A DNA stretch of 26,833 bases from NCBI GenBank assembly GCA_020200995.1, contig JAIVHQ010000246.1, positions 1-26,833 on the forward strand, written 5' to 3'. The notes under the pieces were generated by a model that made no database searches, had not been told where the DNA came from, and saw nothing but the letters and a program-made list of their open reading frames with translations. Position 1 is the stretch's first letter; each line of letters opens with the position of its first letter. The translations under genes were made by a program, and so were the position numbers. The stretch comes from Flavobacteriales bacterium (GTDB lineage: Bacteria > Bacteroidota > Bacteroidia > Flavobacteriales_D > Cryomorphaceae). Shown piece by piece: positions 7,218 through 15,190 of this stretch.

Positions 7218-8030
7218 TTATTTCAGCAGCTTGGTAATTTCCGCATCTGTCTTCTCTTCCTCTTCACGTGCCAGTTCGGCATCGACGAGAATTCGTCCGC
7301 TGTGCTCATCAACAATGATCTTTTGGCGGGCTGCCACGTCGAGCTGACGCTGAGGCGGTATCTTAATGTACGAACCTGCTGAAGCTTCGCGATCGATAGG
7401 CACCACTCCGAGTCCGTTTTTCGAACCCGTGCGGATGCGCATGTAGGCAGTCACGAGGCGCTCGTCAATCTTCTTCTTGGCGTCATCACTCAGCTTCACG
7501 AGGAGGTCTTCCTCGCGCTTGGTTTCACCTACAATCTCTTCGAGTTCGGCTTTCTTGTTCTCGAGGTCTTTCCTGCGGCCTTCCACTTCTTCGCGGGTGG
7601 CATTGAGTACTTCCTCTTTGCTGTCGATCTGGGCCTTGAACTCCTTGATGCGCTTGTCGGCAAGCTTCATCTCGAGCTCCTGGTATTCGATTTCTTTGCT
7701 TAACGACTCAAATTCGCGGTTGTTCCGCACATTGTCTTGCTGCTCTTTGTACTTCTTGATTAAGGCTTTCGAGTCCGCAATCGCGTTTTTCTTATTGGAA
7801 ATCTCTGTCTCCAGTGCAGCGCGGTCGTCTTCCATTTTCTTAAAACGGGTGGCGAGGCCTTCGATTTCATCTTCGAGGTCTTGCACTTCCAGCGGAAGCT
7901 CTCCACGGACAATGCGAATGCGGTCTATGCGAGAATCAATGAATTGCAACCTGTAAAGCGCCCTGAGCTTTTCCTCGGGGGTGCTTGTTGCTTTTGATTT
8001 TGCTTTTGATTTTGTTTTTGCTTCAGCCAT
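7218..8030 (-). CDS. Coiled-coil protein with a cysteine-less C4-type zinc-ribbon fold
   Basis: A 270-residue protein of the family annotated 'C4-type zinc ribbon domain / nucleic-acid binding'. A Lys/Ala-rich N-terminus is followed by a long antiparallel coiled coil (about residues 20-195, heptads rich in E, K, L). A short C-terminal domain has the family pattern IKIPPQRQLD…IIV-x-x-x-x-GRILVD. In classic members this domain carries two CxxC knuckles. Here the aligned positions read S-A-G-S and D-E-H-S, so all four zinc ligands are gone while the surrounding scaffold is kept. Zinc binding is therefore not expected. From memory some flavobacterial homologues share this DEHSGR form, which would make it a clade trait and not decay. 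It starts 3 bp after the nif3 stop, so the two form one operon, and it ends at the bidirectional terminator. The molecular role is unknown. Confidence 0.85.
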   Translation of the reverse strand: MAEAKTKSKAKSKATSTPEEKLRALYRLQFIDSRIDRIRIVRGELPLEVQDLEDEIEGLATRFKKMEDDRAALETEISNKKNAIADSKALIKKYKEQQDNVRNNREFESLSKEIEYQELEMKLADKRIKEFKAQIDSKEEVLNATREEVEGRRKDLENKKAELEEIVGETKREEDLLVKLSDDAKKKIDERLVTAYMRIRTGSKNGLGVVPIDREASAGSYIKIPPQRQLDVAARQKIIVDEHSGRILVDAELAREEEEKTDAEITKLLK

Positions 8031-8033
8031 AAA

Positions 8034-8914
8034 TCAGTGATAATAATGTACGGGATTGGTATTTACCTCCGTTAAACGGGTTGCAAAAGTACTAAATTTT
8101 TTGCTTATAATTTCACCCAAAAGATCAATCGTAAATCGTTCGCTTTCAAAGTGTCCGATATCAGCAATGAGAATTTCATCTTCAGCGTCAAAAAATTCGT
8201 GGTACTTGAAGTCGCCGGTCACGAAAACATCGGCCCCGGCCGCCTTGGCAGCGCCCAGCAGAAAGCTGCCCGAACCGCCGCAAAGGGCGATTCGCTTCAC
8301 CGGCTTCGACCCGAGCACAGCCGAGTGGCGAATGGTTTTCAGGCCGAGCCTCGATTTGAGCATTTCCAAAATTCCGTTGCCGTCTGTGGCTTGGGGCAGG
8401 TCGCCGAACATTCCCAGGCCCACGTGTCCGTTTTCATTGGCAAGGTCGTGGAGGTAGTACGCCACTTCCTCGTAGGGATGGGCGACAAAAAGGGCTTTGA
8501 GGGCCACATTTTTCATGTGAGAAGGCAGCATGATTTCCACCCGGGTTTCGGCGGCGGTCCTATTTTTTCAGCAAGACGGCTGTTCACTCCGCCCGTCACG
8601 CTGTCCAGATTGGTGTGGGTGGCGAAGAGTGCAACGTTATTGCGGATGGCTTTAATGACCGTTCGTTCGACGTAATTGGCGCCCGTGAGCTTCTTCAATC
8701 CCTTGAAAACGATGGGATGGTGGCTCACAATGAGGTTGCAATTTCGTGCTATGGCCTCCTCGACCACAGCTTCCGTGCAGTCCAAACTCACCAGCACACC
8801 TGTGACGTCAGCATCGGCGTCTCCTACAATGAGCCCGGGATTGTCATACGATTCTGCATAAGATTTCGGGGCGACGCTTTCAAGGTATCGGATTACTTCT
8901 TTGATTTGTGTCAT
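8034..8914 (-). pseudogene. Nif3-like dinuclear metal-centre protein, internally deleted
   Basis: The family is NIF3/YqfO/YbgI (GTP cyclohydrolase 1 type 2-like), hexameric proteins with a two-metal site. The N-terminal half runs from ATG 8914 (MTQIKEVIRYLE) through NPGLIVG, LIVSHHPIVFKG (metal histidines) and ATHTNLDSVTGGVNSRLAEKIG, then goes out of frame and stops at 8513. The C-terminal half is in another frame and resumes as AAETRVEIMLPSHMKN. It continues through AHPYEEVAYYLHDL, IALCGGSGSFLL, VFVTGDFKYHEFFDA and DIGHFESERF (metal-site His and Glu) to NPVHYYH. Full-length Bacteroidota relatives have about 70-80 further residues between the halves, the first part of the PII/CutA-like middle domain. 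These are missing and the join is frame-breaking, beside an A6 run. Either the gene is dead or the assembly collapsed here. It is divergent from lpxK with only 34 bp between, and the coiled-coil gene follows 3 bp downstream. Confidence 0.8.
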
Positions 8915-8948
8915 TGCGCGATTCAATTTGAGTTGCTAAAATTACACA

Positions 8949-9953
8949 ATGAATCAAACCCGACCGTGGTTGCTCCCTTTCGCCTGGATTTACGCTGCGG
9001 CAGTGTGGATACGCAACAAGTGCTTCGATGCCGGCATCTTTGGCTCTGAGTCGCCTTCCGGCAAAACAGTGGTGATCGGCAACCTCTCGCTGGGCGGCAC
9101 GGGAAAAACGCCGCATGCGGATTACATTCTCAGCCTGCTCGACCCTTTCAAAACCGCCCTCCTGAGCAGGGGCTACGGCCGACAGACAAAGGGATTTCGC
9201 ACGGTGACAAAGAATTCCAACCCGTTTGAAGTGGGCGACGAACCGCTGCTCCTCGCATCGCGCCATCCCGAAGCCGTGGTGGCTGTATGCGAAGACCGAC
9301 TGAGCGGATTGGCTAAGCTCAAAAAGCTGTTTCCCGAAAAGGAGCTCACCGTGCTCGACGATGCTTTTCAACACCGCAAGTTGCGCGGCGGGCTTAACAT
9401 ATTGCTCACCACCTGGCGCCTGCCCTTCACTGACGATTACTGCCTCCCTGCAGGCAGCCTCCGCGATCACAAAGTGCGCGCCAGAGATGCCCACGCCATA
9501 GTGGTTACCAAAACACCAAAAAGCGCCACCCCAGCCGAACGTGCTGAAAAAGCTGCCGCGATGGAATACTTAAAAGTGCCGGTTTTCTTCTCGAACATCA
9601 TCGAAGGACGTGTCGTACACTTTGCGGGGCCGGGTTATGCATCTGCCGAGTCGCTACCGAACATTTTGCAGGCCGAAGCGCGAAAGCAATTTCCCGTAAA
9701 GGGCCACTTCAAATACCGCGACCACCACCGTTTCACAGGGGCGGATTTACAGCGCATTCGCAATTTTATTGGTAGCTTTGCGCCCGGCAGCGCGGGGGTG
9801 CTTACCACCGAAAAAGACGCCGTGCGGTTCATGCCGTTGGTCAAGAGTGCCGAATTTGAAAAAATACCGATGTACTACAAAGAGATCGCTGTCGACTTCG
9901 GCTCCGATACCGCAACATTTAATAAACTGATTACCGACTATGCTCAATCTTGA
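8949..9953 (+). CDS. lpxK: Tetraacyldisaccharide 4'-kinase
   Basis: Phosphorylates the 4' position of the tetraacyldisaccharide-1-phosphate lipid A precursor, at the inner face of the cytoplasmic membrane. The protein is 334 residues, normal for LpxK. A hydrophobic N-terminal segment (residues 7-20) anchors it. The Walker A loop lies in GNLSLGGTGKTPHADYI (residues 44-60), the LpxK signature. LSRGYGRQTKG (around 75) and LDDAFQHRKL (around 137-146, Walker B-like) are also characteristic. The ATG at 8949 is the first possible start and fits the family. Its last 14 bases overlap the next gene (ATG at 9940), so translation is probably coupled. It opens a five-gene plus-strand run that ends in lpxH, an earlier step of the same pathway. 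Confidence 0.95.
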   Translation: MNQTRPWLLPFAWIYAAAVWIRNKCFDAGIFGSESPSGKTVVIGNLSLGGTGKTPHADYILSLLDPFKTALLSRGYGRQTKGFRTVTKNSNPFEVGDEPLLLASRHPEAVVAVCEDRLSGLAKLKKLFPEKELTVLDDAFQHRKLRGGLNILLTTWRLPFTDDYCLPAGSLRDHKVRARDAHAIVVTKTPKSATPAERAEKAAAMEYLKVPVFFSNIIEGRVVHFAGPGYASAESLPNILQAEARKQFPVKGHFKYRDHHRFTGADLQRIRNFIGSFAPGSAGVLTTEKDAVRFMPLVKSAEFEKIPMYYKEIAVDFGSDTATFNKLITDYAQS

Positions 9954-10749
9954 TACTGCCCTCTCCTATGTTAAATCAAAAATGCCATTTGTACCCGAAG
10001 TGGGAATCATCCTCGGTTCGGGTCTGGGCAGCCTGGGCGAAGAAATAGACATCGACACCGAAATACCCTACGGCGAGATCCCCGACTTTCCACGCTCCAC
10101 GGTACACGGTCACAAAGGCACCCTCGCCTTCGGAACATTCGGAGGTAAAAAGGTGGTGGCCATGCGCGGCCGTTTTCACTATTACGAAGGCTATACGATG
10201 GATCAGGTGGTGGCGCCCGTGCGCATCATGGCGCTGATCGGCGTCAAAAAGCTGATGGTCTCGAACGCCTGCGGAGGCGTGAATCCCGATTTTGAAATTG
10301 GTGACCTGATGATCATCACCGATCACATTAATATGTTTCCGACCAATCCGCTGATGGGCCCGAACAACGACAAGTGGGGCCCGCGCTTTCCCGACATGAG
10401 CAAGGCCTACAGCAAATCGATGGTGGCTGCGGCCGAAAAAGTTGCTGCATCGCAGGGCACGAAAGTGCAAAAAGGCGTGTATGCCGGACTGAGCGGCCCC
10501 TGCCTCGAGACTCCCGCCGAGTACAAATACGTACGTATCATCGGCGCCGATGCCGTGGGAATGAGCACTGTGCCCGAAGTGATTGCCGCTAACCACATGG
10601 GCATGGAGTGTTTCGGAATGAGCGTGATCACCGACCTTGGTGTGGAAGGAAAAATAGTGGAAACCACGCATGAAGATGTGGTAAAAGCTGCGGGCGAGGC
10701 ATCCGAAAAAATGGTGCCGCTGTTTCGCGGAATAATTGAGAACCTATGA
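9940..10749 (+). CDS. Purine nucleoside phosphorylase, trimeric type (PNP-I)
   Basis: Phosphorolysis of purine nucleosides to base and ribose-1-phosphate in the salvage pathway. At 269 residues it matches the trimeric PNP/MTAP family. Visible motifs are GSGLGSLG (26-33, phosphate loop), TVHGHKG (54-60), MRGRFHYYEG (75-84), SNACGG (108-113), GLSGPCLETPAE (183-194, with base-binding Glu190) and MSTVPEV (208-214). At the position of the human Asn243 specificity residue this protein has Asp232 (SVITDLG). In human PNP an Asn-to-Asp change lets adenosine be used, and MTA phosphorylases carry Asp, so 6-amino purines may be accepted. That is inference. The gene overlaps lpxK by 14 bp and shares an ATGA stop/start with gatB. 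Confidence 0.92.
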   Translation: MLNLDTALSYVKSKMPFVPEVGIILGSGLGSLGEEIDIDTEIPYGEIPDFPRSTVHGHKGTLAFGTFGGKKVVAMRGRFHYYEGYTMDQVVAPVRIMALIGVKKLMVSNACGGVNPDFEIGDLMIITDHINMFPTNPLMGPNNDKWGPRFPDMSKAYSKSMVAAAEKVAASQGTKVQKGVYAGLSGPCLETPAEYKYVRIIGADAVGMSTVPEVIAANHMGMECFGMSVITDLGVEGKIVETTHEDVVKAAGEASEKMVPLFRGIIENL

Positions 10750-12212
10750 TCGAAGAGCGCGAAGAAATTCTCGACAAATACCAATTGGTGGTGGGGCTTG
10801 AGATCCACGCCCAGCTGATCACCGCTTCCAAGGCATATTCGGGAGCTGTAAACTCATACGGCGACCTGCCCAATGCCAACACCTGCCCCCTCACCCTGGG
10901 CCATCCGGGCACCTTGCCGCGTGTGAACACCGGAGTGGTGCAGCACGCCGTGCGCCTCGGGCTGGCCACCAATTGCAGCCTGACCCGGCATATGCATTTT
11001 GCCCGAAAAAATTACTTCTATGCCGATTTGCCGAAAGGCTATCAGATCACACAGGACACGACTCCGATTTGCACCGAAGGCTACCTCGATGTGAAGGATG
11101 CCGACGGCAAAAACAAGCGGATCGGAATCACACGCATACACATAGAAGAAGACGCCGGAAAGAGCATCCACGACCAGGATCCTTTCAACACCCTCGTGGA
11201 CCTCAACCGCGCCGGGGTACCCCTGCTGGAAATTGTATCGGAGCCGGACATCCGCAGCATTGAGGAGGCTTATAACTACCTCGCCGAAGTGCGCCGCCTG
11301 GTGCGCTACCTCGACATCTGCGACGGAAACATGGAAGAGGGCAGCATGCGCTGCGACGCCAACGTATCGGTGATGCTGAAAGGCGCGAAAGAATACGGCA
11401 ACCGCTGCGAGGTGAAAAACATGAACTCGCTGCGCAATGTGCAGCGGGCCATCACATATGAAATGAAACGGCAGATCGCCATTGTGGAAGCGGGCGGAAA
11501 AGTGACCCAACAAACGCGGAGTTTTGACGCGGTAAACGGCACTACATTTTCGCTGCGCGGAAAAGAAGACGCCCACGACTACCGCTACTTTCCCGAGCCC
11601 GATATGCAACCCCTCGAACTCACCGATGCGGCCATCGAAAAAGTGAAGAAAGCGATGCCTCCCCTGCCGCGCGACCTGTTCAAGCGCTACACAGATGAGC
11701 TCGGCCTCTCGGAATACGATGCGGGCATCATCACCGAATCCAAGCCTATCGCGATGTATTACGAAGCGATGATTGAGCACACGACCAATTACAAAGCAGC
11801 GGCCAACCGGCTGATGGGTGAAGTGAAATCATACATCAATCAAACAGCCACGCGCATTGAAGACTTTCCCGTGAAACCCGAGATGATGGCGGCGCTGATC
11901 AAACTGGTGGACGAAAACAAAGTGAGCAATAGCGCGGCCACACAGCAAGTGTTTCCGCTGATGGTGGAGCACCCCGGCCAATCGCCCGAGGAAATTGCAC
12001 AAACGCACAACCTCCTGCAAAAAAGCGACGACGATTGGCTCGAAAACATTGCACGGCAAGCGATTGCCGCATTTCCCGAAAAAGCCGAAGCTTACAAACA
12101 AGGCAATAAAGGCCTCCTCGGCCTGTTTATGGGAGAGGTAATGAAGCTCTCCGAAAGGAAGGCCAACCCAAAAATGGCCAGTCAAATACTCAAAAAAATC
12201 CTGGAAGAATGA
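10746..12212 (+). CDS. gatB: Asp-tRNA(Asn)/Glu-tRNA(Gln) amidotransferase subunit B
   Basis: Kinase/transamidation subunit of GatCAB, which turns misacylated Glu-tRNA-Gln and Asp-tRNA-Asn into the correct species in the cytoplasm. It has 488 residues, the standard GatB length. The N-terminal catalytic domain opens with VVGLEIHAQL (15-24) and includes NTCPLTLGHPGTLP, HFARKNYFYADLPKGYQITQ, the metal/phosphate-site stretch IHIEEDAGKSIHD, and LVDLNRAGVPLLEIVSEPD. The cradle/helical region and the tRNA-binding YqeY-like tail run from about residue 340 to the end (NPKMASQILKKILEE). gatA and gatC are not in this window. Start and stop both overlap neighbours as ATGA (10746 and 12209), which suggests strong translational coupling within the lpxK-lpxH run. 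Confidence 0.96.
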   Translation: MIEEREEILDKYQLVVGLEIHAQLITASKAYSGAVNSYGDLPNANTCPLTLGHPGTLPRVNTGVVQHAVRLGLATNCSLTRHMHFARKNYFYADLPKGYQITQDTTPICTEGYLDVKDADGKNKRIGITRIHIEEDAGKSIHDQDPFNTLVDLNRAGVPLLEIVSEPDIRSIEEAYNYLAEVRRLVRYLDICDGNMEEGSMRCDANVSVMLKGAKEYGNRCEVKNMNSLRNVQRAITYEMKRQIAIVEAGGKVTQQTRSFDAVNGTTFSLRGKEDAHDYRYFPEPDMQPLELTDAAIEKVKKAMPPLPRDLFKRYTDELGLSEYDAGIITESKPIAMYYEAMIEHTTNYKAAANRLMGEVKSYINQTATRIEDFPVKPEMMAALIKLVDENKVSNSAATQQVFPLMVEHPGQSPEEIAQTHNLLQKSDDDWLENIARQAIAAFPEKAEAYKQGNKGLLGLFMGEVMKLSERKANPKMASQILKKILEE

Positions 12213-13348
12213 ACATTAAAAAAACTTTTCTCCTCTGCTTTACGGCCGGGGCATTTGCTGCGGCTTGTACTCCTGAAGAACAGGGTACAGAAGTAACCGG
12301 AAAAATCGCAAACGCCGAAGGCGTCGAAGTGGTACTTCTGCACTACGTCTCAGCCGAGCCCGACACGATTGCCACAACAACGCTCGATGCTTCGGGCTCA
12401 TTTTCTTTCACGGCAGAGCCAAAACGATTGAACTTTTACACCCTTGCCGTTGGCGATGACCTGCCCCCCATCTTTATGGCATTTGACAGCACCGATAAAA
12501 AGGTGGAAATCACTGCCGACATGGAGACACTCGAGAAGACGTACGAGGTATCAGGGTCTACCGACACCAAAGAAGTACGCGACTATTTTGTGAAAGGAAC
12601 CGAGTATGAACTGCGCCTCGACTCCACCATGCAGGCCCTTCAGGCGGCGGCCAAAGCCGGCGATCAATCCACCCGTGTGAAGCTCGGAAATTACTACAAC
12701 GACACCCGAAAAGCTTACCGCGCCTATATCGTAGAGCACATCGAAAACAATCCCGGCAGTATAGCCAACTATTCCATCCTCCAGCGGCTCGATGTGATGC
12801 AAGACCTCGAATTGTATAAGACGGTGCGCGACGGACTCGAAAAGCGGCTCGGCGGTTATTTCTTTTTCGATGCCCTGGCCGATCGTGTTGCCGAAGCTGA
12901 AAAACGCATTGAATCAGAAAATTTTCTATCGCCCGGAACGGAGGCTCCGGACATCGTACTTCCCGATCCCGAGGGCAATTCGACCTCCCTTTCAGACCTA
13001 CGTGGCAATTATGTGCTCATCGATTTTTGGGCGTCGTGGTGCAAGCCTTGCCGATTGGAAAACCCCAATGTGGTGAAAATGTACAATAAGTACAGCAAGG
13101 AAAATTTTGAGATTTTCGGGGTATCGCTTGACAGAGATCGCGCCAAATGGCTGCAGGCCATCGAAGCCGACAAGCTGACATGGCCGCATGTGAGCGACCT
13201 GAAGTTCTGGAACTCGGCTGCGGCTCAACTCTACAATGTGCAGTCCATCCCCTTCACAGTGCTCATCGACCCCGAAGGCAAGGTGATAGAAACCAAGCTG
13301 CGCAGCAGGGCGCTTGAGCGCAAAATGGAAGAGATTTTCGGGTACTAA
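12209..13348 (+). CDS. TlpA-like thiol-disulfide oxidoreductase lipoprotein (DUF4369 + AhpC/TSA)
   Basis: Envelope redox protein of 379 residues. The signal sequence MNIKKTFLLCFTAGAFAAAC has its lipid cysteine at 20; the residues before it are Ala-rich, a slightly relaxed lipobox. Residues 25-130 form a beta-rich DUF4369-like domain (VTGKIANAEGVEVVLLHY…). A helical linker (about 130-240) leads to a thioredoxin-fold domain starting at PGTEAPDIVLPDPEG. The active site is W-C-K-P-C with cysteines 278 and 281, followed by the cis-Pro strand SIPFTVLIDPEGKV. Such two-domain proteins are abundant in Bacteroidota and are thought to reduce periplasmic disulfides; the substrate cannot be read from sequence. 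It overlaps gatB by ATGA and is followed 19 bp later by lpxH. Confidence 0.9.
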   Translation: MNIKKTFLLCFTAGAFAAACTPEEQGTEVTGKIANAEGVEVVLLHYVSAEPDTIATTTLDASGSFSFTAEPKRLNFYTLAVGDDLPPIFMAFDSTDKKVEITADMETLEKTYEVSGSTDTKEVRDYFVKGTEYELRLDSTMQALQAAAKAGDQSTRVKLGNYYNDTRKAYRAYIVEHIENNPGSIANYSILQRLDVMQDLELYKTVRDGLEKRLGGYFFFDALADRVAEAEKRIESENFLSPGTEAPDIVLPDPEGNSTSLSDLRGNYVLIDFWASWCKPCRLENPNVVKMYNKYSKENFEIFGVSLDRDRAKWLQAIEADKLTWPHVSDLKFWNSAAAQLYNVQSIPFTVLIDPEGKVIETKLRSRALERKMEEIFGY

Positions 13349-13367
13349 AGCCCGCCACCTTTCGCCC

Positions 13368-14153
13368 ATGGCCAAAAAATATTTTTTCCTCTCTGACTTT
13401 CACCTTGGGGCCCCCGACCCTGCATCCAGTCTCGTGCGAGAGCGAAAAATCGTGGAATGGCTCAACGCCTTTGAGGATGAAATGGAAGAGCTCTTCATTC
13501 TTGGCGATGTTTTCGACTTTTGGTTCGAATACAAAAAGGCAGTGCCGCGTGGGTATGTACGCCTTCTCGGCAAAATCGCGGAAATCAGCGACCGCGGTAT
13601 TCCCGTTCACTTCTTTACGGGCAATCACGACATGTGGATCTTCGATTACATTCCTTCCGAACTCGGTGTGACGCTGCACAGGGCGCCGATCAGGCGCACC
13701 CTTGCGGGAAAAACATTTATGATCGGCCACGGCGACGGACTCGGTCCGGGCGATCACGGATATAAGTTTATCAAAAAGGTATTTGCCTCAAAGGCTTGTC
13801 AGTGGCTTTTTGCCCGCTTCCACCCAAATTTCGGCATCGGTTTAGCAGATTATTTTTCTTCGAAAAGCCGCAAGGCAAATCGCGAGCAGGACGCTGTGTT
13901 TCTCGGTAAGGAAAACGAGTGGCTAGCCATTTACTGCGAAGAACAGGACGCCGCAAAGCCCACGGAATACTATCTTTTCGGGCACCGCCACCTGCCCATG
14001 GTCATCGATCTCGAACGGGGCGGAACCTACATCAACACGGGCGATTGGATCACCCACTTCACTTACGCAGTTTTTGACGGAAGCAAGATGAAACTGAAAT
14101 CTTACGGCACTTCTCCAATAATTCACGGTGACGGGGACCCGGAAAATTGCTGA
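13368..14153 (+). CDS. lpxH: UDP-2,3-diacylglucosamine diphosphatase, LpxH-type
   Basis: Hydrolyses UDP-2,3-diacylglucosamine to lipid X and UMP, two steps before LpxK in lipid A synthesis; a peripheral cytoplasmic-membrane enzyme. The start is the ATG at 13368, giving 261 residues and a direct entry into the calcineurin-like fold: FLSDFHLG (Asp10, His12), LGDVFDFWFEY (Asp47), FTGNHDMW (Asn86, His87), MIGHGDG (His121) and FGHRHLP near residue 223. These are the five metal-binding blocks in order. An upstream in-frame ATG at 13314 would lie inside the previous gene and add a non-homologous tail. With lpxK it brackets this operon, linking lipid A synthesis with pnp, gatB and the redox lipoprotein. 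It converges on gap with 23 bp between and no clear terminator. Confidence 0.92.
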   Translation: MAKKYFFLSDFHLGAPDPASSLVRERKIVEWLNAFEDEMEELFILGDVFDFWFEYKKAVPRGYVRLLGKIAEISDRGIPVHFFTGNHDMWIFDYIPSELGVTLHRAPIRRTLAGKTFMIGHGDGLGPGDHGYKFIKKVFASKACQWLFARFHPNFGIGLADYFSSKSRKANREQDAVFLGKENEWLAIYCEEQDAAKPTEYYLFGHRHLPMVIDLERGGTYINTGDWITHFTYAVFDGSKMKLKSYGTSPIIHGDGDPENC

Positions 14154-14176
14154 TATCCGAATGCCGTATTACAGCA

Positions 14177-15190
14177 CTACAATTTTCGCCAATACAGCAT
14201 TAAGTCAATGAGCCGGTGGGTATAGCCCATTTCGTTATCGTACCAGCCCACCACTTTTACGGTTTTTCCAATGACGGAAGTCAGGAGGGCATCAAACACA
14301 CATGAATTCCGATTTCCGATCACATCCATACTGACGATTGGCTTTTCGGTGTACTCGAGATAATTGCGCCAGTGCCCGGAGGAAGCCTCGTGCTTAAAAA
14401 TTTCATTGAGCGCGTCGAGAGATAGCGGCGTAGTAACGTGGAAGGTAATGTCGGTAAGGGAACCGTTGGGAACGGGGACACGAATTCCCGCCCCGCCGAG
14501 TTTGCCGTTCAGGTGCGGAAAAATACGAGTGATGGCTTTGGCCGCCCCTGTTGTGGTCGGGATGATTGAGAGCGCAGCTGCTCTCGCCCTTCGCAAATCT
14601 GAATGGGCTGTATCGTGGAGGGTTTGATCGCCCGTATAGGAATGTACTGTGGTGATGTAGCCGCTCTCTATGCCGCACACACGGTCGATGATTTCGACCA
14701 TGGGGGCAGCGCAATTCGTGGTGCAGGAAGCATTTGAAATAACAGTGTCACCAGCATTTAGCAGCTTCTCATTTGCCCCCATCACGATTGTTTTCACATC
14801 CGAATCAGACGCCACCGCTGAGATGATGACACGGGATGCACCGGCCTTAAGGTGCCCCTGTACCGCTTCTCGGGATTTAAACTTTCCCGTTGCTTCGATC
14901 ACGATATCAACGCTGTGATCAGACCATGGAATGCTATCAGGGTCGGGAATTCGGGTGACGGGTACAGGTGTGCCATCAATCACCAAACCATCGGGGGTGT
15001 GCGATATATCAGCTTTGAACTTTCCGTGAATACTATCAAATTCCAGCAAATGAGCCATGGCTTCGAGGCCACCGAGGTCGTTGATCAGTGCTATTTCAAT
15101 CGGAAGATCCGAATTTTCGAGAATGGCACGTGTAAGGCAGCGCCCGATTCTCCCGAAACCATTTATACCGATTCGCAGAGTAGTTTTCAT
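14177..15190 (-). CDS. gap: Glyceraldehyde-3-phosphate dehydrogenase, type I
   Basis: NAD-dependent oxidative phosphorylation of glyceraldehyde-3-phosphate in glycolysis and its reverse. The protein is 337 residues, normal length. The Rossmann signature GINGFGRIGR is at 8-17, and IND at the end of the second strand supplies the acidic residue expected for NAD use. The catalytic block SNASCTTNC has nucleophile Cys156, and the activating histidine is in TTVHSYTGDQ. The S-loop SDLRRARAAALSIIPTTTGAAKA and the C-terminal WYDNEMGYTHR are also typical. Its ATG overlaps the lipA stop (ATGA), but an exact -7 element TACCTTTG at 15215-15222 on minus suggests its own promoter as well. It ends in TAG, which argues against any reassignment of TAG in this genome. 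Confidence 0.96.
   Translation of the reverse strand: MKTTLRIGINGFGRIGRCLTRAILENSDLPIEIALINDLGGLEAMAHLLEFDSIHGKFKADISHTPDGLVIDGTPVPVTRIPDPDSIPWSDHSVDIVIEATGKFKSREAVQGHLKAGASRVIISAVASDSDVKTIVMGANEKLLNAGDTVISNASCTTNCAAPMVEIIDRVCGIESGYITTVHSYTGDQTLHDTAHSDLRRARAAALSIIPTTTGAAKAITRIFPHLNGKLGGAGIRVPVPNGSLTDITFHVTTPLSLDALNEIFKHEASSGHWRNYLEYTEKPIVSMDVIGNRNSCVFDALLTSVIGKTVKVVGWYDNEMGYTHRLIDLMLYWRKL

Noticed and set aside
10854..11780. 308-codon minus-strand frame opposite gatB, and a 231-codon one opposite the phosphorylase gene
   Set aside because: His/Val-rich composition typical of antisense frames, and the plus-strand genes are certain.
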